Part shown: positions 40,476 to 47,106 of the stretch, piece after piece
How positions within the stretch are numbered: the stretch's first letter is position 1
How the letters are laid out: every line of letters begins with the position of its first letter
Assembly: GCA_030656095.1 (NCBI GenBank)
Contig: JAUSOU010000101.1
Location: 1-47,106 of the forward strand
DNA: 47,106 bases
Direction of reading: 5' to 3'
DNA from: Thermovirgaceae bacterium
GTDB lineage: Bacteria > Synergistota > Synergistia > Synergistales > Thermovirgaceae
The notes under the pieces: model-generated
Databases searched by the model: none
Told to the model about the DNA's origin: nothing
Seen by the model: only the letters and a program-made list of their open reading frames with translations
Program-made: the position numbers and the translations under genes

Positions 40476-40599
40476 AATCAGCCCTCCCGGCCCGGCTGAA
40501 CAATTTACACCGTACACTCATTTTAGCCTGAAAAGCTCTCCATGTGATCCTTCCTCAAAAATAAACAGGTTCATTTTTTACCAATTTACTAAACTTAGG

Positions 40600-40627
40600 T
40601 TGACATTTCCCGGAAGACGGATATGCT
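40600..40627 (+). promoter_or_regulatory. Sigma-70 promoter for the 40756 transcript
   Basis: Perfect TTGACA, 16-bp spacer, TATGCT. Transcription would start near 40634 and run through the GTTAATCG repeat block before the gene at 40756, so the repeat is in the 5' leader. Confidence 0.65.
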
Positions 40628-40642
40628 TGCTAGCGCGCAAGG

Positions 40643-40675
40643 GCCGTTAATCGTTAATCGTCGATCATAAATCGA
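40643..40675. repeat. GTTAATCG-type octamer block in a 5' leader
   Basis: CCGTTAATCGTTAATCGTCGATCATAAATCG, about four octamers. Partner block unclear; CGTCTTACGTCTAACATT at 40713 is a weak candidate. Rest of the 280-bp gap holds the promoter only. Confidence 0.7.
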
Positions 40676-40755
40676 GGAGGAGAAGCAAGAACAGAATAAG
40701 GTCTGGTTTTTCCGTCTTACGTCTAACATTTCACGCTGTCAGGAGGTCCTCACCG

Positions 40756-41172
40756 ATGCTTCGAATAAGACCTGGTCATCCATCAGGGATTAACAGCGCA
40801 ACAGCCAACTTCAAAACAGGAAACCTGATCGGAGGTCTCGATATGTGGCACCAGGACAGCGCAGGCAAATGGTACATGGCGGAAAGCGAAATCATAGGAT
40901 CCGATAACATCGCATCGCCCGCGGATGGCGTTGCGGTCTGGGCCAATACAGTCATATCAGGCGATTTTTTCGAGCTGGGAGTCGACAGCAGCGTTTACCT
41001 TTTTTCCTCCCAGGCCCGGGGGCATGAGAGAGCCGTAAATCGTGACTCGCACCCTGCCGCTGCGCTCGGGGCACCTTGTGACTCGGGGGATGGGGACAGG
41101 AAAACCACATCATCCAAACACAGGGTCGGGGGCGGTATGGCCCCCGCCCTTGTCATCCCGATTCACGCATAA
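40756..41172 (+). CDS. Small hypothetical protein with tail read from repeat sequence
   Basis: 138 residues with AGGAGG at proper spacing and a promoter upstream, so the first 90 residues (MLRIRPGHPSG, then WHQDSAGKWYMAESEI and VISGDFFELGVDSS) are probably genuine; the pattern is beta-rich and there is no signal peptide. From about residue 91 the frame runs through an octamer block (codons read AVNRDS), then a GC hairpin, and the sequence becomes low in coding character. The natural stop may have been lost by a small frameshift near 41010-41030. No family recognised. Confidence 0.5.
   Translation: MLRIRPGHPSGINSATANFKTGNLIGGLDMWHQDSAGKWYMAESEIIGSDNIASPADGVAVWANTVISGDFFELGVDSSVYLFSSQARGHERAVNRDSHPAAALGAPCDSGDGDRKTTSSKHRVGGGMAPALVIPIHA
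41032..41050. repeat. Octamer repeat inside an open frame
   Basis: GCCGTAAATCGTGACTCGC, two units, followed by TTGTGACTCGG at 41086 and GATTCACGC at 41161 as remnants. A GC-rich hairpin (CGGGGGC / GCCCCCG, about 41128-41147) lies between, so this is a worn copy of the usual cassette. Confidence 0.55.
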
Positions 41173-41236
41173 CGCACCTGCCCCTCTGCTATACTTTCCC
41201 CATAGATTTCTCATCGCAAAAAATGACAAAGGGGAT

Positions 41237-41845
41237 ATGCCTGTCATGACTGTTGCCTACTTCGACGGCGCTTCTCGAGGTAACCCGGGCGAATCTGGTG
41301 CCGGTGCCTGCATAATCAATGACGACGGAACAATGGCCTGGGAATCCTGCCGGGCCCTCGGAAGGGGCACCAACAACGAGGCCGAATACCACGCCTTGAT
41401 AATGCTCCTTGAGGAGATCTCCAAAAGGGGCCTGAAGCGCGTCACCGTGCGCGGCGACAGCCGCCTGGTCGTCTTGCAGGTCAACGGGGAGTGGAAGGTA
41501 CGCGAGGATCGCCTCCGCATCCTCGCCGACCGGGCACGTGCCCTCGTAAGGGAAAGCGGTGCAACCCTTGAGTGGGTCCCCAGGGAGCAGAACTCAATGG
41601 CGGATGCCCTCTCCAACAAGGCCCTCGACGGAGAAACCATCACAAAGATCAACCCCTTCCCGGAGGAGAGGCTCGAGCACGTCTCCGACGGGATCTTCAT
41701 CGCCCACGGCAGTTCCGACTATGCCGTGGACATTTCCCATTCATCATGCAGCTGCCCTTCCTTCAGGTCGCGGGGAAAGTGCAAGCATCTTGATGCTGCA
41801 CTCTCATTCGCGAAAAAGGAGAAGAGATCATGTTCGTCCTCCTGA
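41237..41845 (+). CDS. RNase HI-fold nuclease fused to SWIM zinc finger
   Basis: 202 residues from the ATG at 41237 (ATG 41246 is an alternative; the track start is far upstream in repeat DNA). Residues 4-130 are an RNase HI domain of the bacterial/archaeal ribonuclease HI-like type: AYFDGASRGNPG, NNEAEYHALI, RGDSRLVVLQVNGEWK and DALSNKA supply the four acidic residues. Residues 160-190 form a SWIM zinc motif CxCx8CxH (CSCPSFRSRGKCKH). The nuclease would cut RNA in RNA-DNA hybrids, with the SWIM part adding nucleic-acid or protein binding. Stop overlaps the next gene by 16 bp. Confidence 0.88.
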   Translation: MPVMTVAYFDGASRGNPGESGAGACIINDDGTMAWESCRALGRGTNNEAEYHALIMLLEEISKRGLKRVTVRGDSRLVVLQVNGEWKVREDRLRILADRARALVRESGATLEWVPREQNSMADALSNKALDGETITKINPFPEERLEHVSDGIFIAHGSSDYAVDISHSSCSCPSFRSRGKCKHLDAALSFAKKEKRSCSSS

Positions 41846-42738
41846 CAGGAGACACCGAAGCAGGGCTCAGGAAACCCGGCCGCTTTGCCTCTCACGAGGA
41901 GGCCGGGTTTATCTGGTGGGGCATTCCGGCCCCCTCCGATACTTTCGTGTTCCAGAAAGGCTCCGAAATACCTCCCGCGGTCTTCACGAGGGCTGCACGC
42001 CTGGTTTCAGATTTTCCGGTCCTGATCGTTCGTGCGGGCACATTCACCCACCCGGTTTGTCCCTTCATGGAGACAGGGGCTCAGCCCGGCAAGAACCCCC
42101 GAAAAGAAAAAGCCGTGCCGGATGCCCGCAGGCTCTGGGACTGCGGATTCAGCATCGGCAGACTTGTAGCCCGGATGGGCGAAACCGTTGTGATAGGAGA
42201 ATCCGTCCCCGGGGGAGATGTCACCGCGGATCTCCTGCTTAGGGCCTTCGGTATGCCCCCGGTAGACCCTGATAATGAATCCGCCTGGGAGGATGCATCA
42301 TCCCGCCTCGGCATCACCCCCAAAGATCTCCCTGGTCGAGGTTTCGAAGCGGTCGTTGAACTTGGAGACCCCATGCAGGTAGTTGCTGCGGGGATTGCAA
42401 CCGGTGCCCGCGACAGGGCGGAGGTCGTCCTTGCTGGCGGAATCCCCATGCTGGCCGTTGCGGCGCTGCTTCGAAACCTCGGGGACATTGGCAGGATAAC
42501 CATCGCAACGACAAGCCGTACGGTCGATGATCCCTCCCTTGACTTTTGCTCCATGGCCGCATCGCTCGGACTTGAATCCATGGTCATTCCGCTGGACTAT
42601 GTTCGAGACGGGGCCGGAGCGGCGGGCGCCGCATGGTACGCGGAGCGGCTGGATTTTACTCTGGAGCGAGTCCTCCAGCGGGCTGCCCTTCTTTGCGGCG
42701 AACTCTCCGCCGCACCCACGGTAAATACGGAAGGATAA
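41830..42738 (+). CDS. CobT-like phosphoribosyltransferase homologue (UPF0284 type)
   Basis: 302 residues. Resembles the archaeal/cyanobacterial nicotinate-nucleotide-dimethylbenzimidazole phosphoribosyltransferase homologues: ESVPGGDVTADLLLRAFG, EVVLAGGIPMLAVAALLR and the Gly-rich DGAGAAGAAW. CobT activates the lower ligand base of cobalamin; the exact substrate of this subgroup is less settled. AAGGAG inside the upstream gene at 9 bp; stop abuts the permease start. In operon with an ABC importer of the BtuCD/FecCD class, which supports a corrinoid role. Confidence 0.78.
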   Translation: MFVLLTGDTEAGLRKPGRFASHEEAGFIWWGIPAPSDTFVFQKGSEIPPAVFTRAARLVSDFPVLIVRAGTFTHPVCPFMETGAQPGKNPRKEKAVPDARRLWDCGFSIGRLVARMGETVVIGESVPGGDVTADLLLRAFGMPPVDPDNESAWEDASSRLGITPKDLPGRGFEAVVELGDPMQVVAAGIATGARDRAEVVLAGGIPMLAVAALLRNLGDIGRITIATTSRTVDDPSLDFCSMAASLGLESMVIPLDYVRDGAGAAGAAWYAERLDFTLERVLQRAALLCGELSAAPTVNTEG

Positions 42739-42740
42739 TG

Positions 42741-43712
42741 ATGACGCCCCGCGGCCCCTTCAGGCTTTGGCTCCTTGCCCTTTCGGCATCCCTGGCGGCG
42801 GCTCTTCTCTGGGTCATCTCCATCGGCGAGGTGAGGATACCCGCGGGGGAAATAATCGATGTGATCCTCGGAAACATCTCAGGGGCGGATCCCCGCGCTG
42901 TGATAGTCCTGTCGATCCGACTCCCCAGGGCTCTTGCCGCCTCGGCGGTCGGCGCGGTTCTGGCCGGGAGCGGCGTAGTCTTCCAGGGAGTCCTTTTAAA
43001 CCCCCTTGCAGAGCCGTACACGCTCGGTGTGGCCACTGGGGCTGCCTTCGGAGCATCTCTTGCCATAACTCTCCGCCTGCCATTCATACCCCCCTTCGCC
43101 TTTGCGGGGGGAGTGGCGGCCCTTGGCCTGGTCTGGATCCTCGGGCACGGAGGGCGTGACTCCTCATCTTCGACCCGCCTCATCCTTGCCGGGGTCATCG
43201 TCGGAAGCGTCCTCGGCGCCGGCATCACACTCATCAAGGCCCTTGCGGGCGACCAGGTGGGCGTCATAGTTCTCTGGCTCCTGGGGAGTTTTTCCCTTTC
43301 TTCCTGGGGCGATGTCGGATGGAGCATGGCTTCGGCGCTTCTGGTTCTCCTGCTGGGGATCTTCTGGGCCAGAGATATGGACGTGATATCGTCGGGCGTT
43401 AACCCCCGTTCCCTTGGAGTGGACGACAGAAAAACCGTGGGGTTCCTTCTCTTCGGATGTTCCCTGGCGACGGCCATAGCGGTATCGATCAGCGGGATCA
43501 TAGGTTTCGTCGGCCTTGTGGTCCCCCACCTCATCAGGCTGGTCTCGGGACCCTCCCATGCGAGGCTCGTTCCTCTGAGCGTCCTCGGCGGAGCTCTCCT
43601 GCTCCTGCTTGCCGACACGGCGGCCCGTTCGCTGGGCGAACTCCCAGTCGGGGTGATCACCGCCCTTATCGGCGGCCCCATTTTCTGTTTTCTGCTCTGG
43701 AGGGGAAGGTAA
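42741..43712 (+). CDS. FecCD/BtuC-type ABC transporter permease
   Basis: 323 residues from the ATG at 42741 (ATG 42738 also possible; GGAAGG upstream). About nine to ten membrane helices and the family hallmarks: SIRLPRALAASAVGAVLAGSG at residues 55-75, FQGVLLNPLAEPYTLGVATG, and the coupling-helix region GFVGLVVPHLIRLVSG. Imports iron-siderophore, heme or cobalamin with an external binding protein, which is not in this window. One-base overlap with the ATPase gene. The CobT-like neighbour makes cobalamin/corrinoid slightly favoured; FeoAB next door is convergent and not part of the operon. Confidence 0.92.
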   Translation: MTPRGPFRLWLLALSASLAAALLWVISIGEVRIPAGEIIDVILGNISGADPRAVIVLSIRLPRALAASAVGAVLAGSGVVFQGVLLNPLAEPYTLGVATGAAFGASLAITLRLPFIPPFAFAGGVAALGLVWILGHGGRDSSSSTRLILAGVIVGSVLGAGITLIKALAGDQVGVIVLWLLGSFSLSSWGDVGWSMASALLVLLLGIFWARDMDVISSGVNPRSLGVDDRKTVGFLLFGCSLATAIAVSISGIIGFVGLVVPHLIRLVSGPSHARLVPLSVLGGALLLLLADTAARSLGELPVGVITALIGGPIFCFLLWRGR

Positions 43713-44479
43713 TGGCGCTTCTATCCGTCAGCGGGCTCAAGGTTACGCTGGGTTCCTCCGAGGTTCTCAAAGGGATCGACATTGATCTTCTTGAGGGGCA
43801 GATCGTCGCGCTTCTCGGCTCCAACGGCAGCGGCAAAAGCACTTTTCTTGCGGCTGCAGGGGGAATAGGAAGGCGAAGCGGCGGTTCGGTTTATATCCTG
43901 GGTGACGACATCGACAGCCTGTCCCGGCGCGAGGTTGCCAGAAGAGTGGCAGTTGTGCCGCAGCAGACCGGATTCCTGATGCCGTTCTCGGTCATGGAGA
44001 CGGTCCTCATGGGTCGATTCCCGGCGGCAGGGAGGTTTGCCCCGCTTTCGCGCGAGGATGCGCAAGCCGCGAGGGCTGCTCTTGATGCGGTGGACCTGGG
44101 TTCGTTCGGGGACCGTCTCGTAACGGACCTCTCCGGCGGAGAGGCCCAGAGGGTTGCCATTGCCCGTGCGCTTGCACAGGACACCCCCATACTTCTTCTG
44201 GACGAGCCTGTTAGCGCCCTCGACCCGCGCCATGCCATGGCGGTATTCCGCCTTCTCGATTCGCTCAAAAAAGAGGGGAGGGGAATTATAGTGGCTCTGC
44301 ACGACATCAACTACGCTCTGCGCTTCGCGGACAGGATAATTTTCCTGAAAGACGGCCTTCTTCACGAGCCGCCGTCCCCGAGGCTGGTCGACGAAAAACT
44401 TCTTGGCCGCATTTTCGACACTCAATGGAGGCTGGAAACCCTCTCCAGCGGCGACCGAGCGGCCTTCCCGCTCGCCTGA
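43712..44479 (+). CDS. FecE/BtuD-type ABC transporter ATPase
   Basis: 255 residues from the ATG at 43712 (TAATG overlap with the permease). Walker A GSNGSGKST at 36-44, Q-loop VVPQQTGF, signature LSGGEAQRVAIARAL, Walker B ILLLDEP, and H-loop ALHD. Energises the permease above. Ends 7 bp from the convergent feoB stop with no terminator in between. Confidence 0.93.
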   Translation: MALLSVSGLKVTLGSSEVLKGIDIDLLEGQIVALLGSNGSGKSTFLAAAGGIGRRSGGSVYILGDDIDSLSRREVARRVAVVPQQTGFLMPFSVMETVLMGRFPAAGRFAPLSREDAQAARAALDAVDLGSFGDRLVTDLSGGEAQRVAIARALAQDTPILLLDEPVSALDPRHAMAVFRLLDSLKKEGRGIIVALHDINYALRFADRIIFLKDGLLHEPPSPRLVDEKLLGRIFDTQWRLETLSSGDRAAFPLA

Positions 44480-44486
44480 AACCTCG

Positions 44487-46292
44487 CTAGGCCAGAGAGA
44501 AAAGCGCGTTCAGGATCCCCCCGGCGGTCAGCGCCGCCAGTATCATGATCCCCATCGACAGCAGCATGTCGCGCAGGCCGAGTTCGCGCCACAGCACGAC
44601 GAAAGTGGCTATGCAGGGGAACGTCATTGCAAGGGTCACAACGGCCACTACCATCTGCCCAGGATCAAGCCCCATAGGCAGCAGCATTCCCACGGCTATG
44701 TCCTTGCGGAGAAAGCCCAGCAGGATCGGCCCGGCCGTCTCGGGAGGCAGGCCCAGCACTCCCCGGAACAGAGGCGAAAGAAAACCGGAAACAGAATGCA
44801 TGATCGAGGATGTCGACAGCAGATTTGCTATTAATACCCCCACCAGAACCAGCGGGATCGCCTCGATGAGGAACCCCTTGATCCTGAGCCAGAGCTTGAA
44901 TCCTATCCCTGCCAGGGACGGCATTCTGTAGGGTGGTATCTCGATCACAAGTTCGGGACTGTACCCCGGAAGCAATTTGTGCAATATCCTCCCCAGTATC
45001 ACCCACGACGCGAAGAGAGTGCCGTAGACGGCAAGTACGTAGCGCCCCCCAAGATCGCCCAGGGCTCCTATGATCATTGCCTGCAGTCCGGCGCAGGGGA
45101 CGGCGACAGATATCAGGGTGGCGGCTATAAAACGTTCCCTTCGTGAATCCAGGATCCTTGTAGCCATGATCCCCGGGACGTTGCAGCCAAGCCCCAGGAG
45201 ATTCGGAACAATGGCAAAGCCGTGGAGTCCTATGCGGTGCATAAGGGCGTCGAAAAGCACGGCGAAGCGCGGCAGGTACCCCACGTCCTCAAGAAAACTC
45301 AGCACTGCGTAAAAGGCGACGACGTATGGGAGCACCATCACCAGGGGTACATAAAGCCCTGTCGTGAGAAGCCCGAAACTCAGCTCCGGGTCGATCGTGC
45401 CCGCAATGGGCATTCCTATGAGGGTTCGGAAGAGGAAGGAACCATCACCACCCAGTATCGGGCCAAGCCATTCGAAGAATGGCATGAAGATGCCGTTGAA
45501 GATCGGGTCAAGGACGTAATTTATCAGGCCCTCTCCCAGGAACCGCACGGCCAGAAAACTTCCCAGTATCACAAAGACTCCGAGAAGGGCTCCCCACCCT
45601 GAGTGGACTGAAAGGTCCTCGATGCGGTCCCTCAGGGAGTGATGTCTATGCTCGATCATCTGAACGGCTTTCACGATCTCGCCAATTCGAAGCCAGCGCG
45701 CCGGGCCTTCAATGGCATCAGTTTCCCCGGCTCGGGCGTCGCCAAGGCGGGTGATAAGTTCGCTCACTCCCTGTCCTGTCACTGCCACGGTGGCGATCAC
45801 AGGGACTCCAAGCTCCCTTTCCAGGGCCGCAACATCGATGTGGACACCCTCGTGGCGGGCTTCGTCCACCATGTTGAGAGCCACGACCGAAGGCTGGCCG
45901 AGTTCCAGCACCTGCAGCGCCAGATTGAGGTTTCGTTCGAGAGCCGTGGCGTCTATGGTAATGACCACGACGTCGGCGCCTTCCTCCAGGATCCTTCTGG
46001 CGACCTCCTCGGCTTCGTTGGTAGGCTCGATAGTGTACGCGCCGGGGACGTCGATGAGGCGATACCTTTTTCCCCCGATCAGCAAATTACCCTCGGTGAA
46101 ACCCACGGTGGTGCCGGGGTAGTTGGACGAAACCGCATGTACTCCAGTCAGGCGTGAAAAAAGGGCGCTCTTTCCGACATTGGGGTTTCCAACCAGAAGA
46201 ACCTTTTTCGGGGGCAGAGCCTGCATTTCCGGATCTGCGTTGGAGCATGGCCGAAGGCACCCACCCGGAGGGCATTGGGAGCAGAACTTCAC
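44487..46292 (-). CDS. feoB: Ferrous iron transporter FeoB with N-terminal Cys extension
   Basis: 601 residues with a GTG start at 46292 that overlaps the feoA stop (GTGA) and has GGGAGG 9 bp upstream. N-terminal G domain with GNPNVGKS (G1), DVPGAY (G3) and NMVD (G4), then helical region and about eight membrane helices with the gate motifs LGCNVPGIMATR, VAVPCAGL and MTFPCIATFV. Shorter than E. coli FeoB (773) as it lacks the extra C-terminal helices and loop. Unusual: before the G domain lie 22 residues with four cysteines (CSQCPPGGCLRPC), a potential metal site. Imports Fe2+; no feoC seen. Confidence 0.93.
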   Translation of the reverse strand: MKFCSQCPPGGCLRPCSNADPEMQALPPKKVLLVGNPNVGKSALFSRLTGVHAVSSNYPGTTVGFTEGNLLIGGKRYRLIDVPGAYTIEPTNEAEEVARRILEEGADVVVITIDATALERNLNLALQVLELGQPSVVALNMVDEARHEGVHIDVAALERELGVPVIATVAVTGQGVSELITRLGDARAGETDAIEGPARWLRIGEIVKAVQMIEHRHHSLRDRIEDLSVHSGWGALLGVFVILGSFLAVRFLGEGLINYVLDPIFNGIFMPFFEWLGPILGGDGSFLFRTLIGMPIAGTIDPELSFGLLTTGLYVPLVMVLPYVVAFYAVLSFLEDVGYLPRFAVLFDALMHRIGLHGFAIVPNLLGLGCNVPGIMATRILDSRRERFIAATLISVAVPCAGLQAMIIGALGDLGGRYVLAVYGTLFASWVILGRILHKLLPGYSPELVIEIPPYRMPSLAGIGFKLWLRIKGFLIEAIPLVLVGVLIANLLSTSSIMHSVSGFLSPLFRGVLGLPPETAGPILLGFLRKDIAVGMLLPMGLDPGQMVVAVVTLAMTFPCIATFVVLWRELGLRDMLLSMGIMILAALTAGGILNALFSLA

Positions 46293-46540
46293 CGCGAAAC
46301 GTCCTCCCCGCTGATAATGGGATCAACAGTCACCTTGCAGCATATACCGTGTCCTATGGCGATCTGTCTTCCGTCGAGCATGATGGTAACTGGTCCACAG
46401 AAGGGCATGCCTGATACCTTTGTGACCATCTTTCCCGGCCTTAAACCAAGCGCTTCAAGCCTCCGCCCGCTCATGCCCGGCGGAAGCGCTATGATCCTTA
46501 CTGTCTCTCCGTTCTTCATGGAGCAAAGTGTGGTCGGCAT
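46289..46540 (-). CDS. feoA: FeoA-type SH3-like partner of FeoB
   Basis: 83 residues, normal FeoA size. SH3-like core with PPGMSGRRLEALGLRPGKMV and the hydrophobic GPVTIMLDGRQIAIG strand pair. Needed for FeoB function on the cytoplasmic side. Contains three extra cysteines (Cys6, Cys48, and the pair GICCKV). Four-base overlap with feoB; promoter at 46599-46627. Confidence 0.9.
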   Translation of the reverse strand: MPTTLCSMKNGETVRIIALPPGMSGRRLEALGLRPGKMVTKVSGMPFCGPVTIMLDGRQIAIGHGICCKVTVDPIISGEDVSR

Positions 46541-46598
46541 AAAAACCCCCCTGAAATAGTCCTGCTGTTAAAATGTTAGTGCCACCGAACTTTTTTAT

Positions 46599-46627
46599 AA
46601 ACTACCGTGTGACCGTCTCTTTGTCAA
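46599..46627 (-). promoter_or_regulatory. Sigma-70 promoter of feoAB
   Basis: On the minus strand: perfect TTGACA, 17-bp spacer, TAGTTT, 59 bp upstream of the feoA ATG. No clear Fur box was seen over it. Confidence 0.6.
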
Positions 46628-46647
46628 GAGTGGATATCAATAATGAG

Positions 46648-46694
46648 ATCGTAAGGCGTGGATCGTAACGCGTAACTCGTGACTTGTGACGCGT
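46648..46694. repeat. Octamer repeat block upstream of feoAB
   Basis: GATCGTAAGGCGTGGATCGT, then AACGCGTAACTCGTGACTTG: about five degenerate octamers, in the left-hand form. Followed by the usual AAAATCAAAGG linker. Confidence 0.75.
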
Positions 46695-46726
46695 AAAATC
46701 AAAGGCCAGGACAAAAACAAGCCTTT

Positions 46727-46769
46727 TCACCACAGAGGACGCAGAGGGGCGCAGAGAAAACCAGAGAGA
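46727..46769. repeat. CACAGAG-type repeat arm
   Basis: TTCACCACAGAGGACGCAGA and GGGGCGCAGAGAAAACCAGA: same family as 12087 and 16903. The region from here to the insertion-sequence end at about 46880 holds nothing else recognised. Confidence 0.75.
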
Positions 46770-46882
46770 ATCTTTTTTTGTGAGAGACAAAACCCGGGGC
46801 CAAGGCTAAAACCTTTTCATCACGGACAAAGTCACCGTTTGGGGCGGCAGAAACAAACAGGTCAGGGCGCAAACTGCGTTTT

Positions 46883-46964
46883 TCGGAGCAACTCGGCCAG
46901 GGTTTCGGAGCAACTCGGCCACCCTGTCGGAGTAATTCGGCCAGCATGACGGAGCAACTCGGCC
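46883..46964. repeat. Four 22-bp-spaced terminal repeats of the insertion sequence
   Basis: TCGGAGCAACTCGGCC at 46883, 46905, 46927 (as TCGGAGTAATTCGGCC) and 46949 (first base A). The period is exactly 22 bp, about two helical turns, fitting binding sites for a multimeric transposase on one DNA face. Confidence 0.85.
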
Positions 46965-47033
46965 TCCCTTAGGTTGGTCGGGGAGGAGGAGTTTGCTCCC
47001 ATCGGGGATCAGGAACAGCGCCGGGCAATCCAA

Positions 47034-47071
47034 AGCCATAAAATCGCATTTACGGGGGTGATTTTATGGCT
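47034..47071 (+). promoter_or_regulatory. Hairpin over the istA start codon
   Basis: Perfect 12-bp inverted repeat AGCCATAAAATC / GATTTTATGGCT with a 14-base loop that holds the GGGGG ribosome site; the right arm includes the ATG. In a transcript entering from outside, the stem would hide the start codon. Confidence 0.65.
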
Positions 47072-47106
47072 AACAGGAGGTTGCCTGTGCGAAAGATAAA
47101 AGAAAT
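47066..47106 (+). CDS. istA: IS21-family transposase IstA, N-terminus only (partial)
   Basis: Only 13 full codons are present: MANRRLPVRKIKE. This is the characteristic start of IstA proteins, which continue into a Rxx-HTH (LRLKxExGLSNRQIA type). Ribosome site GGGGGTG 6 bp upstream. IstA is the DDE transposase, normally followed by the ATPase gene istB, both beyond the window edge. Confidence 0.7.
   Translation, partial: MANRRLPVRKIKE

Larger units (their letters stand above)
46883..47106 (+). mobile_element. Left end of an IS21-family insertion sequence (cut by window)
   Basis: Tandem terminal repeats followed by the first codons of an istA-type transposase gene. Multiple terminal repeats are a hallmark of IS21-family ends. 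The exact left border is not fixed; it lies near 46880, and the rest of the element is outside the window. Confidence 0.7.

Noticed and set aside
40476-41236. Cobalamin riboswitch for the CobT/ABC cluster
   Set aside because: No convincing B12-box or conserved core could be found; only repeats, a promoter and a small ORF are present.
42656-43681. 341-aa minus-strand ORF
   Set aside because: Antisense of the permease gene; composition rich in Arg/Pro/Ser as expected for a shadow frame.
46541-46598. Fur box at feoAB
   Set aside because: A/T-rich stretch lacks a convincing GATAATGATAATCATTATC-like match.
46883-46964. Possible CRISPR array
   Set aside because: Repeats are 16 bp with only 6-bp spacers and no cas genes; they match insertion-sequence terminal repeats better.
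46699-47039. Small minus-strand ORFs (82 and 77 aa)
   Set aside because: They consist of translated insertion-sequence terminal repeats and CACAGAG units, with no ribosome site.

Overview
The window looks like a chromosomal segment of an anaerobic, diderm (LPS-bearing) bacterium. Evidence seen: a complete set of genes for putting 4-amino-4-deoxy-L-arabinose on lipid A (outer membrane); an oxygen-sensitive glycyl radical enzyme with its activase; a tungsten-type aldehyde ferredoxin oxidoreductase; a citrate lyase; and FeoAB. The mix of amino-acid (hydroxyproline) fermentation with an outer membrane, at GC a little above 50 percent by eye, would fit Synergistota. That is an inference from gene content only; a deltaproteobacterium-like anaerobe is not excluded. 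No rRNA, tRNA or CRISPR was seen.

Layout. 1-4336: two small membrane proteins and a 1107-residue exported protein of unknown function. 4524-12040: hydroxyproline/proline block with a proline racemase / hydroxyproline epimerase, an FAD amine oxidoreductase, arnD (inserted in this block), a GntR regulator, a radical-SAM activase and a glycyl radical enzyme whose active-site residues all match trans-4-hydroxy-L-proline dehydratase (HypD). 12278-14150: membrane metallophosphoesterase and a VapBC-type toxin-antitoxin pair. 14385-23779: phosphomannomutase, ArnA split into two genes, arnC, arnB, arnT, a small DMT/SMR flippase subunit and UDP-glucose dehydrogenase; with arnD this is the full Ara4N route. 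23962-33390: a ten-gene minus-strand cluster headed by a FadR-type regulator, with an HD protein, two LeuCD-type hydro-lyases, a beta-decarboxylating dehydrogenase and citrate lyase CitDEF, probably a tricarboxylate interconversion module. 33705-40475: tandem rhodanese, TGS-like/uridine-kinase-like fusion, short LacI regulator, homoserine dehydrogenase-like protein, aldehyde ferredoxin oxidoreductase and a small membrane protein. 40756-46540: a small unknown, an RNase H-SWIM fusion, a CobT homologue with a FecCD/BtuCD-type ABC transporter, and FeoAB. 46883-47106: the left end of an IS21-family element, cut by the window edge.

The most unusual feature is spread over the whole window: short tandem repeats (octamers such as GTAACTCG/GTGACTCG, GTAAATCG variants, heptamers ACAGGAG/ACAGGAA, and CACAGAG units) sit in nearly every larger intergenic gap. 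They start a few bases after stop codons and are often arranged as head-to-head inverted blocks around a terminator hairpin. Two annotated reading frames even end in or run through them.

All calls are from reading the sequence and recalled family knowledge; no database search was run.
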